64,000 nucleotides of DNA, taken from NCBI GenBank assembly GCA_963735445.1, contig CAVTLC010000003.1, positions 186,001 to 250,000 of the forward strand. The letters run 5' to 3'. This DNA is from AP-15 sp963735445 (GTDB lineage Bacteria; Pseudomonadota; Alphaproteobacteria; ATCC43930; CGMCC-115725). Below are positions 18,384-26,223 of this stretch, piece by piece (the first letter of the stretch is position 1; each line of letters begins with the position of its first letter). The translations under genes and the position numbers were made by a program. Under the pieces are notes generated by a model that saw nothing but the letters and a program-made list of their open reading frames with translations, had not been told where the DNA came from and searched no databases.

Positions 18384-19126
18384 GAAATGCATGGCGCTGG
18401 TTGGGCGTGCTCGCTTTAACGGCAGCGGCGCAGGGGGGCTTGGCCGGTCTCGCGATGGCTCAAGGCACACCGGCGGCCTCGCCCCCGGCTTCCGCTGCTG
18501 CAGCATCAGAAGGTTACCAAGGGGGCAACCTTGAGGAATCGGTGGGGACCTCACCGACCGAGACCGAACCTGGAACAGAACTTCCTGTCCTTTATGTCAC
18601 CGGTATCGAAATAATACGCAGCCAAACCTCGCCACCGATCGATATCGTCAGGGTCACCGGCTTGACTGGGTCGCAGGGCTGGAGCTCGCCGCAGCTGGTC
18701 CCGACCTATATCGGCAAACCGCTAGACGGCATCCTCGACCTGCAGTTTATCGCGACGATGCCGTTGCAGACTGAGCCGGCCACCGGCTTCTTTCAGGTAA
18801 GCGCTGTCTTCCCGCTGGGAGAGGGGAACGCTTTTAGGGGAGTGCGAGTGCGCGGCTCGGAAAATGCGATCGAACTCGATCAGATCCCGGGTGTTCGAAC
18901 CGTACAGATTGGCGTGAATGACTGCCGGGATTGCGTCGGCAAGAAGTTTGCTGAGCGAGGCCAAGCGCCGCCCGGAGCCCCCGGAGTTGTTCGCCAAGAG
19001 GATCTTCCCAAGATCCTGCGCTGGATCCCGCCAAATCATGGCATCCGCGGTATCACTCATAACCCCAACCGCCTGAACCTGTTGCTTGGCGGCGACAACA
19101 CGATTATCGCCGCTTATTGGGAGTAG
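18380..19126 (+). CDS. secreted protein of unknown function, coupled to grrM
   Basis: I do not recognise the family. The 248-residue product has a clear signal peptide (A-W-R-W-L-G-V-L-A-L-T and L-A-G-L-A-M-A-Q), then a low-complexity Ala/Pro/Ser/Glu linker to about residue 65, and a folded-looking domain. That domain contains D-I-V-R-V-T-G-L-T-G-S-Q-G-W and an N-D-C-R-D-C-V-G-K-K-F motif whose two Cys could bind metal or form a disulfide. Its start overlaps the maturase stop by four bases (ATGA), so it should be made together with GrrM. It is not the ABC-type binding protein reported with some GRRM loci. A role as partner or receptor of the modified peptides is a guess. Confidence 0.8.
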   Translation: MRNAWRWLGVLALTAAAQGGLAGLAMAQGTPAASPPASAAAASEGYQGGNLEESVGTSPTETEPGTELPVLYVTGIEIIRSQTSPPIDIVRVTGLTGSQGWSSPQLVPTYIGKPLDGILDLQFIATMPLQTEPATGFFQVSAVFPLGEGNAFRGVRVRGSENAIELDQIPGVRTVQIGVNDCRDCVGKKFAERGQAPPGAPGVVRQEDLPKILRWIPPNHGIRGITHNPNRLNLLLGGDNTIIAAYWE

Positions 19127-19173
19127 GCCGGTAGAGCGAACCCGCAGCTGCGAAAATCAAGCGGCTCCCACCC

Positions 19174-19794
19174 TTGTTCTCTGACAGTTGTCGCTCCTTT
19201 CGTCGGCTGGTTATTGCAGCGACGGCGATGACGCTGCTCGCCGCAAATTCGAGTGCTGCGCGGGCCGGCTCGTTGGTTCCGGGCAATGTCGTTGTACTCG
19301 ACCACATCGCTTTCGCTGTTTACGGCGCCGAATCGAGCCACGGCTCCGACCCAAACATGTGGCGCTCCGAGCCAGAGGGCCCACAGGGTCCGATGCAAGT
19401 CTCGGCAGCGGCGGCCGAGGATGTCGGCGGCGGCGATCGATTCGACATGGTGGAGAACCGTGCATTGGGCCGGGCCTATCTTGCCCATCTTTATCGGCAT
19501 TATGCGAATTGGCCCGACGCTATCGCCGCCTATAATTGGGGACCGGGCAGAATGGATGCTTGGATCGGCGCCGGCCGTCCCAGTGACAAGTTTCCGATGA
19601 CCGTGTCGCTATACCGAATGCGGGTCTTGTTTGGCTCGCCGGCTCCGAACTTAAGTCTTGGAACTCGCTTGGGGATTGGCCGCCGAACGCCGCGCCGGCC
19701 ATTGGCCGACCGCCTGCATCCGACCCGGGAGAGCGTCGAGGTTGAACAGCTCTACACCACAATCATGTCCCAAACCGAACGTTTTGCGCGCTGA
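19174..19794 (+). CDS. lytic transglycosylase-like (SLT-domain) exported protein
   Basis: This is probably a periplasmic murein-cleaving enzyme. From the TTG start the 206-residue product has a signal peptide (R-R-L-V-I-A-A-T-A-M-T-L-L-A ending S-A-A-R-A). It has the SLT core: catalytic-type Glu in Y-G-A-E-S-S-H-G, then G-P-Q-G-P-M-Q-V-S-A-A-A-A and the A-Y-N-W-G-P-G signature. The last 50 residues are Arg/Pro-rich. It is closely similar to the domain encoded at 36858-37808. Its position 47 bases after the secreted protein puts it in the same transcription unit as the radical SAM locus. Confidence 0.82.
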   Translation: MFSDSCRSFRRLVIAATAMTLLAANSSAARAGSLVPGNVVVLDHIAFAVYGAESSHGSDPNMWRSEPEGPQGPMQVSAAAAEDVGGGDRFDMVENRALGRAYLAHLYRHYANWPDAIAAYNWGPGRMDAWIGAGRPSDKFPMTVSLYRMRVLFGSPAPNLSLGTRLGIGRRTPRRPLADRLHPTRESVEVEQLYTTIMSQTERFAR

Positions 19795-20012
19795 CCAACC
19801 CCAGTAAGCCCAGTAAAGGCCTCGATCGCAAATCCGATCCGCACTTACGGCTCACAGCGATAATTCCAACGACCGACATCGCTTAACGCCGCAAGTCTTC
19901 CGCTAATGCTGGTCACCCATGCCCAATCGCTAGGCACATATCGCTCGGCCCGAGTGAAGGGATCGGGCAGAGTGCAGCCGAACCCCTTGAAGTGCATGGG
20001 ACCGTTTTCGAG

Positions 20013-21245
20013 ATGTCGGCCGTCTCCGCTCTGACCCGCGATCCGACACGATTGATACTGATCGGCGCTGCGGTTCTCCTCAGCCTCGGTATGGGGTTGC
20101 GCCAAAGCCTTGGGCTGTTTCTGACGCCGATCACGCGCGACCTCGCCATCACCGCGACGAGTTTCACCCTCGCGATTGCTGTCCAGAACATCGTGTGGGG
20201 CGCTTCGCAGGCTCCAATCGGGGCACTCGCCGACCGCTTTGGCCTTCGCGTCACGATGTTGGCGGGCGCCGTCATCTATGTCGTGGGGCTGTTGGTCATG
20301 GCCAGCGCCCACGGCGCAACTTCGCTGATTGTCTCGGGCGCACTGATTGGCGTGGCGTTGTCGTGTACGGCGTCGTCATTGGTTATGACGGCCGTAGCGC
20401 GAACGGTTTCGGAAAAGAACCGCAGCAAAGTGTTGGGCATTGTCTCGGCCGCGGGGTCGCTCGGCACGCTGATGATTCCGATCACGACGCAATCGATCCT
20501 CGCGCGAAACGCCTGGCAGATCGGCGCGTTGTTTTTCGTCGTTCTGGCTATTGCGATGCTTCCCGCCGGTTATATCGCCGGCGGGGCCGACCGGATGCCG
20601 AACCGCGTATCGGCCAAGATGACGATGGGTGCGGTCCTCGGTCAAGCGGCGCGCCATCGCCCATTTCTGGTAATGTCGGGTGCTTACTTCGTCTGCGGGC
20701 TCAACCTGGTTTTCCTGACGACCCACCTGCCGACCTATTTGGCCATCTGCGGACAGAACCCGCTGTTGAGCGCCGAGGCGATCGCAGTGATCGGCGGAAT
20801 GAATTCGATCGGCTCGTTTACGGCGGGCTGGCTTGGCGGCAAATATCCCAAGCATATTCTCTTGGGCCTGCTCTACATTCTGCGAGCGTTTGTCTTCACC
20901 GCGTACTTCATTATGCCGCCGACGCCGACCAGCACGCTCGTTTTTGCGGCGGCGATGGGAATGCTGTGGCTCAGCGTAGCGCCGCTCGTCAGCGGCCTCG
21001 TCGCCGAAATGTTCGGTACTCGCTATATGGCGACGTTATTAGGCATTGCCTTTGTCATGCATCAGGTCGGCTCGTCTCTCGGCGCCTGGGGCGGCGGGCT
21101 GATCTTCGATAAATTCGGCTCGTATGATCATGCTTGGCATATCGGCGTGGTGATCGGCTTTAGTGCCGGCGTCATCCAGATCTTGGCAGGCGGGCCGAGC
21201 CGTGGGCGCGATCGGATTGCAACTCCCCGTCTCGCAGTCACTTGA
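20013..21245 (+). CDS. MFS transporter
   Basis: This is a major facilitator superfamily permease of 410 residues with about 12 hydrophobic helices. The loop 2-3 signature is visible as G-A-L-A-D-R-F-G-L-R, and the second half has a matching G-G-L-I-F-D-K-F-G-S-Y-D. The overall pattern resembles monocarboxylate/oxalate-formate-type or CynX-like carriers, but the substrate cannot be inferred. I chose the ATG at 20013; a GTG at 19992 in frame would add seven residues. Confidence 0.88.
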   Translation: MSAVSALTRDPTRLILIGAAVLLSLGMGLRQSLGLFLTPITRDLAITATSFTLAIAVQNIVWGASQAPIGALADRFGLRVTMLAGAVIYVVGLLVMASAHGATSLIVSGALIGVALSCTASSLVMTAVARTVSEKNRSKVLGIVSAAGSLGTLMIPITTQSILARNAWQIGALFFVVLAIAMLPAGYIAGGADRMPNRVSAKMTMGAVLGQAARHRPFLVMSGAYFVCGLNLVFLTTHLPTYLAICGQNPLLSAEAIAVIGGMNSIGSFTAGWLGGKYPKHILLGLLYILRAFVFTAYFIMPPTPTSTLVFAAAMGMLWLSVAPLVSGLVAEMFGTRYMATLLGIAFVMHQVGSSLGAWGGGLIFDKFGSYDHAWHIGVVIGFSAGVIQILAGGPSRGRDRIATPRLAVT

Positions 21246-21391
21246 ATTCGGCCGTCGTTTTCTGCCGTCGGCGATGCCGAGGCAGCCTCGACCTAATCGA
21301 ATAACCTCGACCTCTCCCGAGGCATGACTTGCGGCATGGCCGGGGCAGCGACATGCTGGCGGCCCATTCGGTCGTGACGGGAATTCGTAAT

Positions 21392-22195
21392 ATGCGTCTT
21401 CAGGGAAAGATCGCGATAATCGTCGGCGCGGGGCAAGGGCCGGGCGAGGGGATGGGCAACGGGCGGGCGACAACGCTGCGCTTTGTCCAGGAGGGCGCGA
21501 AGGTGCTGGCCGTCGACCGGGTGCTCGCCTCCGCCGAAGAAACAGCGAGAATGGCAGCAAAGGAAGGCGGCGAATGCGTGCCGTTTGAAGCCGATGTAAC
21601 CAAGGAACAAACCCTGACGGCGATGGTCACGGAAGCGCGACGACGTTGGGGCCGCATCGACATCCTTCACAACAATGTCGGGGTCAGCATTGCCGGTGGC
21701 GACAAACCGTTGCTGGAGTTGACCGAGGAAGCGTTTGACCGGGTTTCCGCGATCAACCTGCGCGGCACGATCATGGCGTGCAAACAGGTGATCCCGGCCA
21801 TGCGCGAGCAGCGTTCGGGTGCGATCGTCAACATCTCCTCAGTCGCGGCGTACGAAAACAGCTATCCGCTGGTCGCCTACAAGGTGACGAAGGCGGCGAT
21901 GATCGCCTTCACCCAGCAATTGGCGTTGCACAATGCCTCTTACGGCATCCGCGCCAATTGCATCTTGCCGGGGCTGATGGACACGCCGATGGCGGTCGAT
22001 ACAAGGGCGCGCGCGAGCAATCGCAGCCGCGCCGAAGTCGCCGCCGAGCGCGACGCGCGCGTACCGTTGCGCGGTCGCATGGGTACCGCGTGGGACGTGG
22101 CCAATGCGGCGCTGTTTCTCGCTTCGGATGAGGCGAACTTTATCACTGGCGTTGCCCTGCCGGTCGATGGCGGTGCGCTGGTCCGCATCGGCTGA
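21392..22195 (+). CDS. SDR family oxidoreductase
   Basis: This is a short-chain dehydrogenase/reductase of 267 residues acting on an unknown alcohol/ketone pair. The Rossmann motif is V-G-A-G-Q-G-P-G-E-G, N-N-V-G follows at the usual place, and the catalytic set is I-S-S-V plus Y-K-V-T-K. The acidic residue after beta-2 (V-D-R) hints at NAD(H). The N-terminal part of the longer frame from 21329 is not conserved; M-R-L-Q-G-K-I-A-I at 21392 is a typical SDR start. It faces a Rieske oxygenase gene that converges on it. Confidence 0.9.
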   Translation: MRLQGKIAIIVGAGQGPGEGMGNGRATTLRFVQEGAKVLAVDRVLASAEETARMAAKEGGECVPFEADVTKEQTLTAMVTEARRRWGRIDILHNNVGVSIAGGDKPLLELTEEAFDRVSAINLRGTIMACKQVIPAMREQRSGAIVNISSVAAYENSYPLVAYKVTKAAMIAFTQQLALHNASYGIRANCILPGLMDTPMAVDTRARASNRSRAEVAAERDARVPLRGRMGTAWDVANAALFLASDEANFITGVALPVDGGALVRIG

Positions 22196-22302
22196 CTCCG
22201 GCGACAAGATCTCAACATCGAGGCCGGCTCGGCACAAATCCGTATGCAGTAGGACAGCGGCACAGACCGGCGCCCTTACAGGCTTCCAAAATCCAAAGCC
22301 GC

Positions 22303-23631
22303 CTAACGCGGGGCCGGGGCGAGCGGGTCAAAGGGGTCGTCGGGTGCCGCGAATTCTGCGCCGTTGAAGCCCATCGCGGCGAGAAAGGCCGCGCGCACTT
22401 CCGGCGGCTGGCCGGTCTGAAAGACATAACCTTCGAGACCGCGCCGGCTCAGCGGGTCCTTCAGCATTTCGGCGCGGGTCAGGCCCTCGAGAAGCCGCCC
22501 GCGTTCGGCGACCGGCAGTCGGATGCATCGATTGAGCGCTGGATCGCGAATTACCGCTTTGGGGTCTTCGCCGCGCGCGATCGCTTCGAGGTCGCGTAGA
22601 AAGCGACGGCGGATCATTACGATGCCGCGGTCGCTCGGACTGAGATATTCCTTATTGCGGTCGGCGATGCGCCCCTGCCCAACCCAGGTCACGAAGTCCT
22701 GGTTCATGACGTGGCTGGTGATCCAGCGCCCGGTTTTTTCATCGGCGATCGGTCCCTGCCAGGTCGGGATCATGTCCTGGACATAGGGCTCGCGCTCCTT
22801 CGGGACGTGGCTGAAGCACCAGGTAACGCTAAGAGTGTTCCCGTCGTCGATCGGCACGCGGTATTCGATGTGATTGCCGGTAAATAGCGCATTCGGCCAC
22901 AGGCAAACGCGGCCGATAGTCCACAGATCGTCGTCTTCGGTCGTGTCGGTGCGGATGCGCTTGTATTGAAAGCCGTAATCGAACTCGCTGAAATCGACTT
23001 TAACGTGGGGCGGTGCGTAGGGGCCATTCTTGCCCTTTAGTCGCAGGCTCCAATTCGAATGGGTCCATTCAAAATGAACCGGGTCGATCGAGTTCTCCTG
23101 GCATTGGAACCAGTTGCAGGGGATTTCGGCCTTGACGATCTGGCGAAAGCCATTGGGCCAAGAAAAGAATTCCCAATCCGGCAGCAATGGCCGCGGCTCC
23201 GGCCCGAGATAAGCCCATAAAAGGCCGCCCAATTCGGCAACCGGATAAGCCTTGATACGGATCTCGTCTTTCAGCCGCGCTTCGGGATGCGCCACGTCCT
23301 CATACGGTTGCGCGAGACAGCTTCCGTCGGCGTCGTAAAGCCAGCCATGGTAATTGCACCGCAGCCCGCAAGCCTCGACATAGCCATAGGTTAGATCGGC
23401 GCGGCGATGTCGGCAGTGGCGGTCGAGAAGGCCGAAACGCCCGCCGCGATCCTTATAGAGGACAAGATCCTCGCCCAAAAGCCGCACCGGCTGTGTACCG
23501 GGCTGTTCGAGTTCGCTGGCGCCGGCGATTGGCCACCAATAGCGGCGCAATAGATTGCCCATCGGCGTTCCAGCACCGGTCTCGGCCAGCACTTCCCAGC
23601 GGTTGTGCGGTTCCTGTGCTTTGTCTTGCAT
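22303..23631 (-). CDS. Rieske [2Fe-2S] aromatic ring-hydroxylating oxygenase alpha subunit
   Basis: This is the terminal oxygenase component of a Rieske non-heme iron system, 442 residues. The Rieske cluster motif is C-R-H-R about 70 residues in, then C-N-Y-H-G-W. The mononuclear iron ligands appear in N-S-I-D-P-V-H-F-E-W-T-H. The C-terminal half is a phthalate/vanillate-oxygenase-like catalytic domain. No reductase or ferredoxin gene lies nearby, so it must use a partner encoded elsewhere. The ATG at 23631 follows a GGAG site. Substrate unknown. Confidence 0.9.
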   Translation of the reverse strand: MQDKAQEPHNRWEVLAETGAGTPMGNLLRRYWWPIAGASELEQPGTQPVRLLGEDLVLYKDRGGRFGLLDRHCRHRRADLTYGYVEACGLRCNYHGWLYDADGSCLAQPYEDVAHPEARLKDEIRIKAYPVAELGGLLWAYLGPEPRPLLPDWEFFSWPNGFRQIVKAEIPCNWFQCQENSIDPVHFEWTHSNWSLRLKGKNGPYAPPHVKVDFSEFDYGFQYKRIRTDTTEDDDLWTIGRVCLWPNALFTGNHIEYRVPIDDGNTLSVTWCFSHVPKEREPYVQDMIPTWQGPIADEKTGRWITSHVMNQDFVTWVGQGRIADRNKEYLSPSDRGIVMIRRRFLRDLEAIARGEDPKAVIRDPALNRCIRLPVAERGRLLEGLTRAEMLKDPLSRRGLEGYVFQTGQPPEVRAAFLAAMGFNGAEFAAPDDPFDPLAPAPR

Positions 23632-23788
23632 CACCGGTGATCTCCGCTCGTCTTGCCGATCGAACGGTACCGGAGGACGCGTTCTATCCGCAATGCTGCC
23701 GGCAGAGGCTTATGTCAAGCTTGCGTCCCGCTCGGCCCAGAGTCGCGGCCCCGGCGTTGCGCGATCACCCCTGGGACGAAGAAACCGG

Positions 23789-24260
23789 TCAGCGGTGCGC
23801 GGCGCGGCAGGCCGGGCAGAGACCGCGGGCCTCGATGACCTGCCGGCGCGACCGAAAACCCGCGATCCTCGCCGAGCCGGCGCAAGCTTTGCACGATTGC
23901 CTCGTCCTGGATTTCCGCGGTGGTGCCGCAATCATCGCAAATCATGAACTGGCTTTCATGCGGATGCTCGACATCGTCGCATGCCACAAAGGCACTGACG
24001 CTTTCGATTTTGTGGACCAGCTTGTGTGCAAGCAGAAAATCAAGTGCGCGGTAAACCGTCGGCGGTCCAAGCTTGCCGCCGCGCTCACCCTGCAACTCCG
24101 CGAGCAACGCATAGGCGCCGAGCGGCTGATCGGCGGAGAGAATTAGTTCGAAGACGCGCCGTCGCACTGGGGTCAATCGCGCCCCGCGCATGGCGCAGAG
24201 TTGCTGGGCACGTTTCAGCGCGCGTTCGATGTCCTGCGATTTCACGACAGCCGTTTTCAC
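23789..24260 (-). CDS. zur: Fur-family regulator, Zur-like (single-base frameshift near 23850)
   Basis: This is a metal-responsive repressor, most like zinc regulator Zur. The N-terminal winged helix has R-L-T-P-V-R-R-R-V-F and P-P-T-V-Y-R-A-L-D-F-L-L. The metal/dimer domain has H-P-H-E-S-Q-F-M-I-C-D-D-C-G. The frame then reads into Arg/Pro-rich sequence. The adjacent frame instead gives R-Q-V-I-E-A-R-G-L-C-P-A-C-R and a stop at 23789, the normal Zur ending with its second Cys pair. One extra base at about 23844-23853 explains this. The start is uncertain: GTG at 24260 or 24245. It is divergent from the metal-handling genes on the right, and their shared 150-base spacer is the likely operator region. 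Confidence 0.83.
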
Positions 24261-24409
24261 GCCTCGCTCGGCGATCGCCGCCACGTCAACGTTACAGTTT
24301 GGCCCAGGGGTAAGCAACAAAGAGCAAGCATGGACAATACCGCAGCATCTTCTTAGGCTGAATCGCCGGGCAACGCCGATGAACGTGTTGCTCGTGGGGA
24401 CGGTCCGCA

Positions 24410-24829
24410 ATGCGGCCATATCGGCTGAGGCTGGCGATCGCTGTGTGGCTCGGCGTGATTGCGCTGGGTTTCAACGCGCTCGTGCCGATCCACCTCGCGT
24501 TCGATCTCGCCCACAGCCTCGCACCCGAAGACCACGATCACGGCAGCGAGCACGGGTTTGTTGCGTGCCTGCTCTCGCTCGTGGTCGGTCATGACGAGGA
24601 CGAGGATCAATCTCCATCACATAAGGGGCACCATCACGAAAACTGCGCCGTCTGCGGCTCCATAAGCACCCTCGCGGGCTTGGCGCCCGCTGCCGCCGTG
24701 TTGCTGGGGGTGCCTATTCTTGTCTACGCGGCGAGGCTGGGAGTGGTCGATCTCGCCGCACCACGCGCCGCTCCTCTCGTCGCTTATCGCTCTCGCGCTC
24801 CACCCATCGCCTGGTCGCCTGCCTCTTAA
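24410..24829 (+). CDS. DUF2946-like His-rich membrane-associated protein
   Basis: This is a 139-residue protein with an N-terminal hydrophobic segment (A-V-W-L-G-V-I-A-L-G-F), a His/Asp/Glu-rich stretch (E-D-H-D-H-G-S-E-H and G-H-H-H-E-N), a C-A-V-C-G motif and a second hydrophobic segment. It ends with the S-R-A-P-P segment seen in DUF2946 proteins. These are often found next to copper or TonB-dependent metal uptake genes. The His and Cys residues suggest metal handling in the periplasm. Function unproven. Confidence 0.7.
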   Translation: MRPYRLRLAIAVWLGVIALGFNALVPIHLAFDLAHSLAPEDHDHGSEHGFVACLLSLVVGHDEDEDQSPSHKGHHHENCAVCGSISTLAGLAPAAAVLLGVPILVYAARLGVVDLAAPRAAPLVAYRSRAPPIAWSPAS

Positions 24830-24894
24830 AATCATCCGTCCGGTCGCGCTTTGCCGCGCCCGGCTCCATGCGATTCCTTGGGGAAGCACAATCC

Positions 24895-25800
24895 ATGTAC
24901 CCTTCATCTTGCCGCGGCATTGCCGCTGCGGCTGCGGTTGCCCTACTGCCCGGCGCCGAGGCGATGGCGCACGGCTTTGCCGGCGACCGCTTTTTCCCGG
25001 CGACAATCCTGACTGATGACCCGTTTGTCGCCAACGAGATGTCGCTGCCGACAATCACCCTGAACCCGACCCAGAGCGATGGTTCGCGCGAATTTGATGT
25101 CGGACCGGACCTGTCGATGCGCATCACTCCCGATTTGGGCTTCACGATCGGCAGCGACTGGGCGCGCATCCGAGTGCCCGAGTCACCGACCATCACCGGT
25201 TGGAGCGGGCTGCATACCGCATTGCAATATCAACTTTTCATCAACGGGCCTCATGAAGCCTTGGCGCTCGCCGCGGTCAATGTGAACTGGGCCAATACTG
25301 GGAACCTCGCGGTGGGCGCGCCCGACTTCACGACGCTGTCGCCGACCTTCGACTTCGGGAAAGGGTTCGGCGACCTGCCCAACTCTTTGCCGTGGCTGCG
25401 GCCGTTTGCGCTGACTGGCAATTTCAGCGTCGATTTTCCGACAAAAACCCAAAGCATGGGCCTCCTCAACCCGAACGTCTTCAATTACGGCTTCGCCATC
25501 GAATACAGCATTCCGTATCTCCAGGGCGAGGTCAGGGACATCGGTCTGGGGCCACCGTTCAACCGCATGATCCCGCTAGTAGAATTTGCGCTGAGTTCGC
25601 CGTTCAATCGTGGCTACAACGGGACCACCACCGGCACGGTGCAGCCCGGCGTGATCTGGGCTGGGCAATACTTCCAGGTCGGCGCGGAAATGATCATTCC
25701 GACCAACAGTTTGTCGGGCCACGGGATAGGTGGCGTCGTGCAGCTGCATTTCTATCTCGATGATCTCTTCCCCCACAGCATCGGCCGGCCGATCACGCCA
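24895..25800 (+). CDS. outer-membrane beta-barrel-like protein upstream of CopC
   Basis: I do not recognise a named family. The product from ATG 24895 has a signal peptide (A-A-A-A-A-V-A-L-L-P-G-A-E-A-M-A-H-G) and about 300 residues of alternating polar/aromatic strands. Segments such as A-L-Q-Y-Q-L-F-I and F-A-I-E-Y-S-I-P-Y-L, and a terminal L-H-F-Y-L-D-D-L-F, are typical of outer-membrane barrels. As sequenced it has no stop of its own and runs straight into CopC (same frame to 26178). If one base were missing or extra near 25795-25800, the frame would close at a TGA at 25805-25807 overlapping the CopC start. I therefore list the two as separate genes. Confidence 0.65.
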
Positions 25801-26178
25801 ATGGTGACATATCGTGTCGTTGTGACAGCAGCGGTTGTCGCCGCCGCTGTCACCTTCGCGAGCGCCAAGGCGCAAGCACACGCCTTCCTCGATCATGCAA
25901 ACCCGGCGGTCGGCAGCACCGTACCGACCGCACCCGGGTCGGTAACAATGTGGTTCACTCAGCAGCTAGAGCCGGCCTTCACATCGGCGACCGTGACCGA
26001 CAGCAGTGGCAAGAATGTCGACAATGGTGCTGCTCAGGTTGATCCGAAAGATCCAACCGAGCTGCGGGTGGCGCTACAACCGCTGACTCCGGGCTCCTAC
26101 ACGGTGTCTTGGCACGCGTTGTCGGTCGACACCCATACCACCCAAGGCCACTTTACGTTCGCAGTCGGCGGCAAATGA
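25801..26178 (+). CDS. copC: copper resistance protein CopC
   Basis: CopC is a periplasmic copper-binding protein. This 125-residue segment starts with its own complete signal peptide (V-T-Y-R-V-V-V-T-A-A-V-V-A-A-A-V-T ending A-Q-A). The mature start H-A-F-L-D-H-A-N-P-A-V-G-S provides the N-terminal His ligand of the Cu(II) site. The domain ends with W-H-A-L-S-V-D-T-H-T-T-Q-G-H-F-T-F, carrying the other conserved Asp/His positions. An internal signal peptide argues that this is a separate gene although it is in frame with the upstream barrel protein. CopD follows 45 bases later. Confidence 0.88.
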   Translation: MVTYRVVVTAAVVAAAVTFASAKAQAHAFLDHANPAVGSTVPTAPGSVTMWFTQQLEPAFTSATVTDSSGKNVDNGAAQVDPKDPTELRVALQPLTPGSYTVSWHALSVDTHTTQGHFTFAVGGK

Positions 26179-26223
26179 GCGCCTCGGGCCATTAGACCGG
26201 GCCAGTCCCCGTCAAAGGCAGCA

